NCBI GenBank assembly: GCA_965644295.1
Contig: CBFFRP010000425.1
Location: 62,001-126,000 of the forward strand
From: Paraphysomonas bandaiensis
Taxonomy: Eukaryota; Chrysophyceae
Direction: 5' to 3'
Length of the DNA: 64,000 nt
This document shows, in pieces, positions 10,301-19,581 of the stretch (position 1 is the stretch's first letter; every line of letters starts with the position of its first letter). The notes under the pieces were generated by a model. It made no database searches. It saw only the letters and a list, made by a program, of their open reading frames with translations, and was not told the origin of the DNA. A program made the translations under genes and the position numbers.

Positions 10301-12950
10301 TCAGGATACACAGCAAGATGAACCACCTAGAAGCAATGCATTTGATGATACACGTAAGTCACATATGCTCCACGATATGTATATGTTGTAATTGGTAGCT
10401 ATTGTAGCTCTCCCTACACAAGCATCGAATCATCAGGAAACACAGCAAGATGAACCACCTAGAAGCAATGCATTTGATGATACACGTAAGTCACATATGC
10501 CCCGTGATATGTATATGTTGTAATTGGTAGCTATTGTAGCTCTCCCTACACAAGCATCGAATCATCAGGATACACAGCAAGATGAACCACCTAGAAGCAA
10601 TGTATTTGATGATACACGTAAGTCACGTATGCTCCATGATATGTATATGTTGTAATTGGTAGCTATTGTAGCTCTCCCTACACAAGCATCGAATCATCAG
10701 GAAACACAGCAAGATGAACCACCTAGAAGCAATGCATTTGATGATACACGTAAGTCACATATGCTTCGTGATATGTATATGTTGTAATTGGTGGCTATTG
10801 TAGCTCTCCCTACACAAGCATCGAATCATCAGGAAACACAGCAAGAAGATTTACACCGTGGGGTACCATTGGGAAGCAATGCATTCGATGATAAACGTAA
10901 TTTAATTTTTCGAACATGACCTGTGTTAAGTGTTGTTCTCCCAACAGCTCTTCCTAGCACCCATGTGGATGAAGAGGGTAACATATCCATGGGTAAGATA
11001 TGCATATGTATAGTGTGTTGTGACATAGTATCCAGAAGCCATCATTGCAGAAGAACTTCCATCAGAAGCTGGCCCTTATGGAAACATTTTGAATCTCCTT
11101 AACAGCTTTGTACGTGTCGTTATTAAGTTGTGAATTATTGTGACTGAAGTGTTGATACCATAGAGCTCACAAGAACAGATTGAAGGACTTAGACTGCTAC
11201 TTGGGTCGGTTACGTCTTACTGCAAAGGTGTCGGTGCTGATATTAAGAAGGCCCGAGAAGTATTTTCTGCTCTAGGTAGGTGTTGGTAAAATGTGCTACT
11301 CACGTTATGACTCTTGTATATTAGTTTCTGGCCTCTGTAGCTGTCTACAAGATGCAAACAGTCAAGTGATCGAGGAATCCGTGAAAACGCTGCTAGATAT
11401 ACAAGCCATAAACGATAAAGTTGAAGGTGCAATCATAGATACTACAGATGCCAGTACCATTTCGGGAATAATTGCTTCAAAACTCTTTGCGAATAAGACA
11501 TCAGATATTTTGCAAGACGTGTTCAAGAGTGCAAGTGAATTTCTCAGAGTATGCACCTTATCATGTCTCGTACGTCATTTGAGTGTTAACTTCGCATGTA
11601 TAGCGTTTTCCGATTGAGGTCCTTCCGCTTTTTTCTCATAGCTTACTCTCTAGAAATCCACACAGTGTGCTCCATGCCGTACAGTTACTACACAGCGCAG
11701 TAGGGGACGCATTGACTGCACAGAATATCAGTGACGATGAGCGCAATCCTCTTCTCTCAGAGTTTTTTCAAAGCCTTCTCTTCGTAATTTCTAATTCCAA
11801 GGTAGATTGTGTGTGTCAAGTGTGTTGCTGTGGTAACATGATTGTAGCCAAAAATGAGATCTTTGGCACTAAAGACATTGTCAAAGTCGTCGGCAGAGTG
11901 GCCCGAAGATATGAAGAGTATACTTCAAGGCGAGTTTGGGGATGTAGACGAAAAGCTCTTACAGCACCCTCAGGTGATGAATATTGTGATATTTGAAGTA
12001 GTATTAAGTTGTTGGTTGTTATCGTGCAGGTTGTTTGTTTATGTGCTACACTTGTCCGTGAAACCAAACGAACTGATGAATCTGTGGCCCTTGAAAGTAC
12101 ATCATCTGCACTTGGGAAAAGTGAAGATTCCCATTCTTCCCCGTCTGCTTCGGTGGCACGGTATCAGGTAGACGAAGCGCCTAAAAAGGGTGAAAATATT
12201 CATGAACCTCATTTGAGCCTAACAAAAGGAAGTGAATGTGCCGACGAGGAACCTCGGTTGCCTTCGGCTGCAGTTAATCGTACTCCTGTCAAAAGTTGTG
12301 AGGTAGTGGAGAGACCGGAGGTGCGATTCACACCGACGAATAGAAGTGAATGCGCCGAAGACGAGCCTCGATTTCCTGTCAAAAGCTGTGAGGAAGTGGA
12401 GACAACGGAGGTGCGGCACACACCATCTCCAACCCCCTTGGCAGAGGCGAATGTTGGTGCTTCGACAGTGGAACCCACATCACCACTCTTAGATGATATG
12501 TTCATTAGCTCATTTAAAGAATTGTTGGATAAGGAAGGGCAATCTGTGGATCTCACTCTCCCACTCTCGGATGATGAAGTTGCAAGGTTTGCATCTGGCT
12601 GCGCTGATGACTTTGCTGCTTTGGACACCTACATGCAGCAGATTGCTCGTGGTGATCCAGTACAACCAAGCCCTGTGTTCACTTATCCACGACGTGAATT
12701 ATCGAATGAAACTGAACTTGACCTGTGTAATTCTATGAAACCGTACTTGGAAGCTGCGAAAATGCAGAGCCGTATTAGCAAGATGCAAGATGTATTATTT
12801 GGGTAAGTAGCCGCACAATATATGTGATTGTGATTTATCTCGGTGTTGCTATACGTACGTAGGACGTCTACATTGAGTAGTGATAAACACAATTCTGTGT
12901 CATACCAGCCGGTTGATGAAGTGGATAGAGGATATTTCAACTTCAAGTGA
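7329..12950 (+). CDS. 28-exon protein: SH3-like domains, 26-residue exon repeats, helical-repeat domain
   Basis: Exon 1 is 7329-8373 and carries the first repeat at its 3' end. Exons 2-19 are 18 copies of 78 nt at 132-bp spacing (first 8428-8505). The remaining exons are 10804-10896, 10948-10992, 11036-11109, 11164-11275, 11325-11548, 11604-11801, 11848-11973, 12030-12802 and 12863-12950. All joins close in frame, giving 1,393 residues. Exon 1 contains three or four beta-rich modules of about 75 residues with SH3b-like motifs (IRLRTEPVE, LRLRNGPYDD, VRVREHPSA; each followed by a W-x-x-V/L strand). The middle is about 20 acidic, Gln/Pro-rich 26-mers (PLPTQASNHQETQQDEPPRS then NAFDDT). The later exons encode an all-helical region (GLRLLLGSVTSYCKG, IIASKLFANKTSDILQDVFK, VLPLFSHSLLSRNP) that looks like HEAT/TOG repeats. 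An acidic Ser/Pro/Glu-rich tail follows, with a two-fold repeat around SECADEEPR and SECAEDEPR. Function unknown; an adaptor or cytoskeletal role is a guess. Confidence 0.85.
8317..10896 (+). repeat. Tandem array of complete exon-intron modules (132-bp unit)
   Basis: GTAAGT donors recur at 8374 and then every 132 bp without any length change up to 10750, 19 in all. Each unit has a 54-nt intron (GTAAGTCA at the start, GCTATTGTAG at the end) followed by a 78-nt exon that begins CTCTCCCTAC and ends GATGATACAC. The exon is a multiple of three and both junctions are phase 1, so any number of units stays in frame. The intron is also 54 nt (3n), but it carries an in-frame TAA (in TTGTAATTGG), so a retained intron truncates the protein. 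Variation is limited to a few positions in intron and exon alike. The last exon (10804-10896) is diverged and 15 nt longer, and its intron (10897-10947) is unrelated; this looks like the old edge of the array. Confidence 0.95.
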
Positions 12951-13521
12951 TATGCAGCGCAGATAGATAGATATATGTTACGGGTAGTAAAGTGTAATTT
13001 TGCCGAATTATTAATAAGTTGGATGTGTTATAACACGGATCTGATAATTAGTGATGCTTGACATTCTGCCCCATCCTTTATTAGTGTACTCAGTAGTACT
13101 TGATATAGGTCAACTACAGGTCCTAACTATATCGTCCCGCTGTCACAAGAGCTCAAGTTAACCATAGAAGGATACTAAAGCAATGGTAACTGTGAGGCAT
13201 TGAAGTTCATACATAAAGGTGATGATAGACGTCTAATATTGGAGCCACACGGCTCTTCTAGTTGTTATTAGTATCTTTACATTTATGTATGTTTCCAGTG
13301 CAACTGACTCGGAGGCTGTGTGCATGTGTGCACAGGGTCAGTCAGTCAACAATATACTATGGGATTGAAATTATATATATATGCTTCTTGCTACAATATA
13401 TTGATTACTATTTAGCAAAATTTGGCCTAGTTCTGTTGCGCAGTCCCACTCTCCTCAATCAGATGTTGCCTCTTTTGCACCATCACACTCCCTCTCGACT
13501 CCCTGTTGCTGGACACACCGG

Positions 13522-13902
13522 ATGACCCTCATATCCCACCCCTGTCCAGCTATACCCTCTCTTGCATGTGCTCTCTACCGTTGGTTAAGACAGCAAAAGA
13601 GTCGATTTCGACGCTTCTTCACAGTAGGCCATAACCTTTTGCAAGACCTTCATCCACATACCTCCGAGCCACTTGGCACAATGCCTAAAGGAAGGCCACC
13701 AGATCGCCAATATAAGCAGGGTATAGTACTGTGTTCCCCTGGTTGCCGTGAGGTACATAAGGCAGTCCCCGATGCAAATTGCACACAATGTATGTGTAGT
13801 CTTAAGCGTTCCAGTGTTGAAGTAGTAGACTTAGATCACTGCTTTCACTTGTCATGCTGTACGTTGCACAACGTGTCCCCTACATACACATCTATCATAT
13901 AG
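13522..13902 (+). other. Unassigned ORF, 126 codons
   Basis: The second half, from the internal ATG at 13681, reads MPKGRPPDRQYKQGIVLCSP and then has paired cysteines (CSPGC, CTQCMC, CFHLSCC). This could be a broken zinc-binding domain from a mobile element or the 5' exon of a short gene. I do not recognise it, and no clear splice continuation follows. The surrounding gap is rich in repeats. Confidence 0.25.
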
Positions 13903-14085
13903 CGCCGGTGAGTCCTAGGACACACGACAATGGCGAAACTCGCAATCAACATCAAGAACGGAAGTGGTCGCACCTTGGTGCTTGCGGCGACGCACAAGCA
14001 GCTTCTGTAGCGTTAAATAGTAGGATAAAGGAATTTGTGCTGATTAGTTATGGGTAGAGGTCTAACTAGTATGTCTAGCATTCAA

Positions 14086-14150
14086 CTAGCCACTATATTG
14101 GCACAGGTTTTTAACGCCTATTGCTAAATAAAAAGACTTTCAATATTGGC
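14086..14150 (+). repeat. Direct repeat, left copy
   Basis: Contains AACGCC, then TGCTAAATAA, then AAGACTTTCAATAT. A near copy lies about 820 bp downstream at 14908-14965, differing at a handful of positions. Same orientation. Together they could be the ends of a small element or a tandem duplication with diverged filler. Confidence 0.55.
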
Positions 14151-14907
14151 CACATAATATATTGATATATATTGCTCATCATACCAGTGTGTCTTAGAAA
14201 ATATACTTGGTTAATCATAAACTACTCTTCATAATCACATAACTCATCTACTATAATAACATTGAACAATTATGTTAACTATCTGCTACGAAGAACGCTA
14301 TTCATGTTCAATATTAGAATTCGTACTGTCTCTTAGATTACAGTGTGCATGATATAAAGCAGGGCTAGGGAACAATGTTTCTATTTCTAGAAATTCTATT
14401 TCTAGATTGCGTTCCGTCAATACTAATGATACCAACCAGACCAACAATACTATTGAAATATATTGTGAGCTACTTTAACAGAAACAGAATCAAAATTGAT
14501 GGAACGTTTTGGCCTGTCAACCAATATATTGCAATTCAATATTATATTGTATATTGCAGGGACTGGTAGCCGTTAATGGTAATGGAATTAATGGCCGTTA
14601 ATGGTAATGTCATTATAATTGCCGGGACATTATAATGCTACTATGTATAAGAAGATCCTGATGTGCCAGTAGAGAGCGAGAAGTAGATACGATTCTTTGT
14701 CTTTATTTAACAAAAATTAGTAATTAAGGGAGCACCACACTATCTAATTATGTACTAATATCTATTAATGAGCCATTAATGGTCATTGTAATTGCCCGGA
14801 CCTTTTGCTTAATGCTATTGTAATTGCCGGGAACTGAACAACCAGTAATATTGTTACTGAGGCCTGATATAAAATATAAAGCACACACAGTCCCGTTCTT
14901 CCACTAG

Positions 14908-14965
14908 CCACTAATGGGTGCCGGCTTTCAACGCCTACTGCTAAATAACAAGACTTTCAATATAC
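14908..14965 (+). repeat. Direct repeat, right copy
   Basis: Partner of 14086-14150, sharing the blocks ACGCCTA, TGCTAAATAA and AGACTTTCAATAT in the same order. The interval between the copies contains the CAGGG-ended and TTAATGG elements. Confidence 0.55.
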
Positions 14966-15443
14966 CGTTCTTCTACATCTGACGAAGTATAGGACAAAAC
15001 TTGGGGTATTTGGTGATCCTGGTTTAAACGTTGACTCACGTTTTTGGTTTGGTTTACCTTAATAATGAAGTCACTTTTTTATGATTATTACTATAATATC
15101 GTAATTAAGATAGAAGATAGTTTCTGTTCAAACCGAATATTGAAATCGAATATCTGTATTTATGGGCGCACTGTTGTATCTAAGTCATGTTAAAAAACAT
15201 TTTTTACACAAAGTGAGGATAAGGCAACACTTTCTTGGTTGTCAAATGAGTGCTATATTCTATATTGAATTAACAACATGTTGACGGATATAACTGGGGA
15301 CATAGTTATATTTTAACTGAAACGTTATATAATGGAGCCAAAGATATTCGATCGATTGAAAAATTTCACAGCATCATTAGGAGTAAACGAGGTATAATAT
15401 AAACTAATTATATATATTACATATATGGCAACAACTATTCTGG

Positions 15444-16055
15444 CTACTTCCTATCTGTCATTGCCTCAAAGTTACGTAGCTTAGAAAGCTTGCTGGCATC
15501 ACTAGGAGTATAATTCATTTGCTTTTCATCAGGGGCCTGTGATCCATCTTTGAAAAAGGCATCATAGACTTTCACTTTCTTCTGTAAAACTTCTAAACGG
15601 TCAGTTAAAATTTTGTTTCTTTCTTCTAGAATTTCGTTTCGCTCATCTGCTGCAGATAGTTTCCCGCGAAGCAAGGCGATGAGAATATCTTTCTCTTGTA
15701 ATTGCTTCCTCAGGTCAGCCCTCGGCTTCCATTCACACTCCTCCAAATGCCCATTAACGCGATCACAAGTTCCTTGCCACTTACATCCTTCTTCCTTGTT
15801 TGGGCAGTACCTCTCAAGTGCAGCGAGCATATTACTGACAATCCGTCCCGGCCGTCTTATAGTGTCCGGATCAAGCGGCTCATGTGTTACTGGACATATA
15901 TCAGATCGAATCATCCATTCAAGCAATTCATCTTCACAAAACAAGTGCTCTGAAGGTGTTTGTACGGGCTTCTCTACCACCCCGTGACATATCGGACATA
16001 TGAGCTCATTAGATATGCGATCAGGATATACAAACACCTCTAACTCGAACCCCAT
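15444..16055 (-). CDS. RNF41/NRDP1-like RING plus TRAF-type zinc finger protein
   Basis: Single exon, 203 residues. The N-terminal RING-like segment (residues about 19-60) has CPICHG, a SEHLFCEDELLEW core and CPVTHEPLD. Next comes a TRAF-type zinc finger (YCPNKEEGCKWQG, then VNGHLEECEW with a closing H and C at about residues 105-110). A long charged coiled coil follows (about 115-165; repeated ER-N-E-IL patterns) and a polar tail. RNF41 and its relatives are E3 ubiquitin ligases with this same order and also end the RING in CPV-plus-non-Cys. Here the Cys that normally precedes the His of the GHxFC motif is Ser, and the second Cys after FC is Glu, so zinc binding at one site must be altered or lost. 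The fold may be stabilised as in U-boxes. Divergent from the ALDH gene. Confidence 0.82.
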   Translation of the reverse strand: MGFELEVFVYPDRISNELICPICHGVVEKPVQTPSEHLFCEDELLEWMIRSDICPVTHEPLDPDTIRRPGRIVSNMLAALERYCPNKEEGCKWQGTCDRVNGHLEECEWKPRADLRKQLQEKDILIALLRGKLSAADERNEILEERNKILTDRLEVLQKKVKVYDAFFKDGSQAPDEKQMNYTPSDASKLSKLRNFEAMTDRK

Positions 16056-16566
16056 TACAATATGAGTGGGGGGAAGAGATGTGGAGGGGTGGATATCTAC
16101 TTACTTAAGAGTTATGTGTGTGTATGTATGTGTATGTGTGTGTGTAGTAACTTAACACTCTCATATGACAGTTTACTGTAACAGTATATACAGTATACAG
16201 TACAGTACTACAGGATACAAATAGAAATCATCACCAGCAGCAGATATCTATTCCCTCAGGAGTATACCGCCGTATACCACCACACACACATATGATACGA
16301 ATATACACGGACACAGACAACTCCACATAGACTGCTGCTGCTGCAGTACTGCTGTACATCACACTGTACAGAGGAGCGGTATGTATGTATGCATGGCAGC
16401 ATATGTACGTATGTATGTTATTATCCACACAGTATCTCATGTATGGTATGTATATATAGGCATGTACAGCATGAGAGTAGAGAGAGCACATATATAACTC
16501 TACAGCACAGTAATCACCATTGCATACCCTCTCTACCAGTCCCTCTACACTCTATCAACAGTTACA
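16056..16566. promoter_or_regulatory. Divergent intergenic region
   Basis: A 511-bp gap between divergent starts. It is dominated by GTATGTATGTGTG runs (16110-16150), overlapping CAGTATACAG/ACAGTACTAC steps (16180-16215), a CAGCAGCAG tract (16230 and 16330) and more GTATGTATG (16380-16420). No gene. Confidence 0.45.
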
Positions 16567-18520
16567 ATGCTTTGTTGTTTGCAGCAAATCGGCTTGTTGT
16601 CTCTTGTTTTAGTTGCATTGAAAGGTGTGCAGCTGCTCGTTAAGTTCATAGGACCCTTTCTTCGACCTGCCCCAAAGAAACTTACCGTACATATGACAAA
16701 AGAAGAGAGTGAAGATGTACTGAAAGATTACCCCAAATTTGACCTGAAGCAGTTAGATAATGAATCTAAGGTGGTGCATATGTGGGACCCCTCCACATTC
16801 GATTATTTCGGTAGTAAGGATGCAATGAGCGCTGATGAGGTGATGTCTGTTGTGGGACGAGCCAGAGAAGCTCAAGCGAAATGGCGTAACTCTTCTTTTG
16901 CTACCAGAAAGCTTCTTATGCGTACAATGCTGAGATATATCACTGAGAATCAAGTGAACTGTGCGCGTGTGGCGGTGAGGGAATCTGGAAAGACTCTTCT
17001 TGATGCCATCATCGGTGAGGTGCTAGTTACCTGCGAAAAGCTTGCTTGGCTTGCCGATTCAGGGGAGCAGTATTTAGTGCCTGAGTACAGAGATACCGGC
17101 AGAATGATGATGATGAAAAAGGTGCATGTGGAGTATATTCCTCTTGGAGTGATCGGCGCAATTGTCCCTTGGAATTACCCATTCCACAACGTATTCAATC
17201 CTGTGTCTGCTGCTCTCTTTTCTGGAAATGCCATTGTGATTAAAGTGTCTGAATATGCGTCGTGGTCTATTGACTATTACAAGAGAGTTATAGATGCTTG
17301 TCTGGATGCTGTTGGGGCCCCGAGGGATCTCGTGCAGTTTGTAGTAGGCTATGGTACAACTGGCGATGCCCTTGTTAAGTCTGGAGTGGACAAGGTGCGT
17401 AAACCTTCTCTTTGAATGCCTACGAATTAATTGTTGACTTTGATTAGATTATATTCGTTGGTTCTCCTGGTGTTGGCGCCCTCGTTGCTCGAAGCGCTTC
17501 CTACAATCTTACCCCAGTTGTCTTGGAGCTGGGAGGAAAGGACCCCTTCGTAGTGTGTGACGATGCTGATGTGAAAGATATTGTGCAAACAGCTTGCAGG
17601 TATTAAGTGACTGTGTATTTCTACCCAGTGGGAGTGTTGTGTTCTTGCTTTAATTGATGGGAGAGTTGTTGACGCTTTAATATATTGGTAACAGGGGCGT
17701 GTGGCAAAACATGGGCCAGAACTGTGCAGGTCCTGAGCGCTTTTTTGTTTATGAAAAAGTTTATGACGAGTTTTGTGATGGTGTGGTGCGCATCGTAAGC
17801 AAGATGAAGACAGGCCCTTCTTTGGGTGATCCCTATGTGGACTGTGGGGCGATTAGTATGGGAGCTCGTCAGATGGCTAACTATCAAAAACTAGTGGATG
17901 ATGCTGTACAGAAGGGTGCTCGCGTGTTAGCTGGAGGGTTTATTCCCAGTGGCAAAGACCCTCTTACTAGCGGGTCGTTTTATCCCCCGACAGTTCTTGC
18001 TGATGTACCGGAGAATGCCCTCATTGCCCAGGAGGAAATTTTCGGTCCGATCATGTGCATATTCAAGGTTCGTGGAAACTCAGATGACGAAGCTGTGCGT
18101 ATGGCCAATAACTGCGAATTTGCTCTTTCTTCTTGCGCCTTTTCCGGATCTGCAGAGCGCGCCAAGCGTGTAGCTGACCGCCTGAATGCTGGTATGTCTG
18201 CTGTCAACGATCTGGAAGGATGCACGTACATGAGTCAAAGTCTTCCTTTCGGTGGTTACAAGAAGAGTGGGTATGATAGGTTTGCTGGTCCCGAGGGACT
18301 CAGAGGCCTTTGCCTGATTCGCTCTGTCTGTGAAGATCTGATTCCTGCAGTGCGGAACAGTATCCCTGGACCGATGCAGTACCCATCCTCTGGTGTGGGC
18401 CACATGTTTGCCCAGGGGCTAATCCACATGTTTTACTCGACTTCTCTAGCTGGGAACCTCAAGGGCCTTTTTATGGTTATTAAGTATTCGATGACTAAGG
18501 GGCCTAAGAAGACAGACTAA
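16567..18520 (+). CDS. Membrane-anchored aldehyde dehydrogenase (ALDH22/Msc7 type)
   Basis: Three exons, 16567-17394, 17448-17599 and 17695-18520, give 601 residues. Oxidises aldehydes with NAD(P)+. The first 35 residues form a hydrophobic anchor (IGLLSLVLVALKGVQLLVKF). A standard ALDH fold follows: the Rossmann Asn region PWNYPFHN, the general-base Glu in LELGGKDP (residue about 303), the nucleophile in GQNCAGPERF (Cys about 337) and the closing motif EEIFGPI with PFGGYKKSGYDRF. The C-terminus extends about 80 residues past the usual end and contains further hydrophobic stretches. An N-terminal anchor plus an extended C-terminus is typical of plant ALDH22 and yeast Msc7, which sit on the endoplasmic reticulum; the physiological substrate is unknown. 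The start ATG at 16567 precedes the anchor directly. Intron 2 (95 nt) is unusually long for this genome. Confidence 0.92.
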
Positions 18521-19581
18521 GCTACAAGCGTATATGAAAGTTTGTGGGGCTGATTTTAACTGTGCGTTATAGTGAATAGTTTCCTCTGTGTGAACTATTT
18601 AAATGAACAAGTAGAGTTCTTCACTGCTATGCTCTATACTATGCAATACGATACATGATACACTACCATAGAAGCAGAGAACTAGCAATATTATATGAGG
18701 AAGTATATATTTTGGCATTATAGTGCGATGTATAGAGTATAAAAGTAGGAGAATAAGTTCATACAGAGTCAAGAATATGTCATTTAACGTTGAGACCACC
18801 TCGGAAATCGGAAATGATGTAGCTGTACGATAGCGTCACAAATATGACGATTTAAACCAGATTTTCAATTGCAGTGGTTAGTATATATTGTAAGCTAACT
18901 TAACACTTAACAGTAACAATATTGCTGGACGTTTTGTACAGTATATATTATATATATTGTTATATACATATATACTCTATACATTATGTAGTATGTAGAA
19001 TATATTAATCTATGTGATGTTAACAGCCGTTTCAGTGAAATCTAGAATCTAGACGTATCTTTGTTGTTTAAAACTATGTAATAATTGTCTACTGCACCTA
19101 AATTTGACTCTCTGTATATTTAATAAGATAAAGAATCAGGGCCAGTCAAGGATATATTGCAATATATTGCAATCCAATATATTTTTGACTGGCCCTGGTA
19201 GAAATATGATGAACTTGAGGTAGATAATAGACGAATAATTTAATCACGAATAGTTCAATAACAGGGAGATATCACTGAAGACTTCCTCTCGACATATATA
19301 TAAAAAATACATAGGGCCTTCTTGATAAAAATTCAACAAACATTCGGGTAAAGAAAACATTTATTATGCGAAAACATAGTCGGGATACGGAAATATACAC
19401 AACGAGAATAGCCTGCTTAAAACAATTTTTTCATATTGTTTTTACTCAGTAGAAGCTTCTTCCTATTCATCTTCGTTTGAATATTATCGCGTGAACTCCT
19501 TTATAATACACACAATTTAGTTTAACTTCCGAGCAATGACTAGCTACTTACTTAATGGCGAGTAGCTCACGCTCGGTGCTA
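18521..19581. other. Convergent intergenic region with fold-back element
   Basis: AT-rich gap between the 3' ends of the ALDH and ZGPAT genes. It contains long TATATA runs (18940-18975) and a perfect 13-bp inverted repeat at 19137-19197, listed separately. No gene seen. Confidence 0.45.
19137..19197. repeat. 61-bp fold-back element with CAGGG ends
   Basis: The arms CAGGGCCAGTCAA (19137-19149) and TTGACTGGCCCTG (19185-19197) are perfectly complementary. The 35-nt spacer contains ATATTGCAATATATTGCAAT, itself nearly palindromic. Ends of the CAGGG type are typical of hAT elements. No clear 8-bp target duplication is visible in the flanks, so the hAT link is an inference. Confidence 0.7.

Larger units (their letters stand above)
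12951..15443. other. Long convergent intergenic region with degenerate repeats
   Basis: 2.5 kb without a convincing gene. It holds a second copy of the old repeat shared with 5150-5600 (about 13160-13225 and 15105-15235), a direct repeat pair at about 14086-14150 and 14908-14965, CAGGG-ended elements at 14360 and 14557, and several TTAATGGTAATGG blocks (14570-14610, 14770-14830). The gap looks like a sink for small non-autonomous elements. Confidence 0.5.

Noticed and set aside
8317-10896. CRISPR-like reading of the regular 132-bp array
   Set aside because: The whole unit is repeated with no unique spacers, each unit has splice sites and an in-frame exon, and the context is a eukaryotic gene.
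18080-18403. 107-codon reverse ORF inside the ALDH gene
   Set aside because: Antisense shadow of a strongly conserved ALDH exon.
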